This document shows, in pieces, positions 63,958-64,000 of a stretch of DNA of 64,000 nt; the first letter of the stretch is position 1; the number at the start of each line of letters is the position of its first letter. The DNA is taken from positions 1 to 64,000 of the forward strand of contig NZ_NCXO01000011.1 of assembly GCF_002104795.1 (NCBI RefSeq), written 5' to 3'. Both the position numbers and the translations under genes were made by a program. This DNA comes from Mycolicibacillus koreensis. Lineage in GTDB: Bacteria > Actinomycetota > Actinomycetes > Mycobacteriales > Mycobacteriaceae. The notes below the pieces were generated by a model. It was not told the DNA's origin. It did no database searches and saw only the letters and a list, made by a program, of their open reading frames with translations.

Positions 63958-64000
63958 ATGAGCTCATATCCGGTGCGGCTGGTGGCCGCAGCGCTGGCCG
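63958..64000 (+). CDS. Start of an exported-protein paralogue (partial)
   Basis: Only 14 codons are present (MSSYPVRLVAAALA). The start resembles the preceding gene (MSSAVRLLVAC), and the upstream GTGTTTAACTACCAGCC resembles that gene's GTGTTTGACTGCCGGAT, so they are probably tandem duplicates. Confidence 0.55.
   Translation, partial: MSSYPVRLVAAALA

Overview
The window is high-GC, gene-dense chromosomal DNA from a mycobacterium. The diagnostic genes are an mce-operon tail with Mce-associated proteins, senX3-regX3, mshA (mycothiol), lprQ, hbhA, icl with ramB, a PPE protein of the PPW type, a mycolic-acid methyltransferase of the MmaA4 type and GroEL2 ending in GGMGGMDF. The species cannot be fixed from this stretch. 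PPE-PPW and an MmaA4-like enzyme suggest a lineage near the slow growers. I see no rRNA, tRNA, CRISPR array, phage genes or canonical IS transposase.

Layout. 1-2208: end of an mce operon (two paralogous Mce-associated membrane proteins and an MPT64-like secreted protein). 2284-4136: a DUF2236 oxygenase-like protein and a lipoprotein with atypical codon use. 4354-26912: a long block that, from memory, matches M. tuberculosis Rv0464c-Rv0491 in reversed orientation (regX3, senX3, gpm1, ybjN-like, mshA, ROK regulator, SDR, lprQ, murB, DUF2505, nitrilase, DUF2993, deoC, hbhA, fadB2, icl, thioesterase, ramB, CMD protein). umaA/pcaA are missing from it and a 17-bp tandem repeat lies at that site. 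26916-34128: genes I do not recall at this locus in M. tuberculosis (MMPL transporter, TspO, SRPBCC-epimerase fusion, secreted protein, PPE, JmjC-like cupin). 34133-41491: lpdC, an mmaA4-like gene, two membrane proteins, an aldehyde dehydrogenase and a prolyl oligopeptidase gene broken by a TAA codon. 41516-44523: nirBD behind a GlnR-type box. 44664-58685: mixed metabolism and regulation, including a Rip3-like M50 protease and a DUF559 nuclease-like gene framed by 55-bp inverted repeats. 58866-60654: groEL2 with two CIRCE operators and a strong terminator. 60917-64000: M24 peptidase-like protein, DExH helicase and two tandem exported-protein paralogues, the second cut by the window edge.

Themes. 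Carbon and redox metabolism is concentrated here (icl/ramB, fadB2, lpdC, aldehyde dehydrogenases, nirBD), with envelope functions (murB, lprQ, mycolate methyltransferase, hbhA, PPE, mce). At least 15 genes have a TANNNT -10 box placed 6-8 nt before ATG/GTG, the geometry of leaderless mycobacterial transcripts. This was used to choose several starts (senX3, ramB, lpdC, the epimerase, nirB, the M24 protein).

Most interesting non-coding structures: the inverted-repeat/nuclease cassette at 54493-55567; other large palindromes at 6427-6486, 58697-58759 and 60830-60901; the MIRU-like coupled mini-ORF between senX3 and regX3; the ramB operator/promoter; and the operator cluster at 48667-48747.
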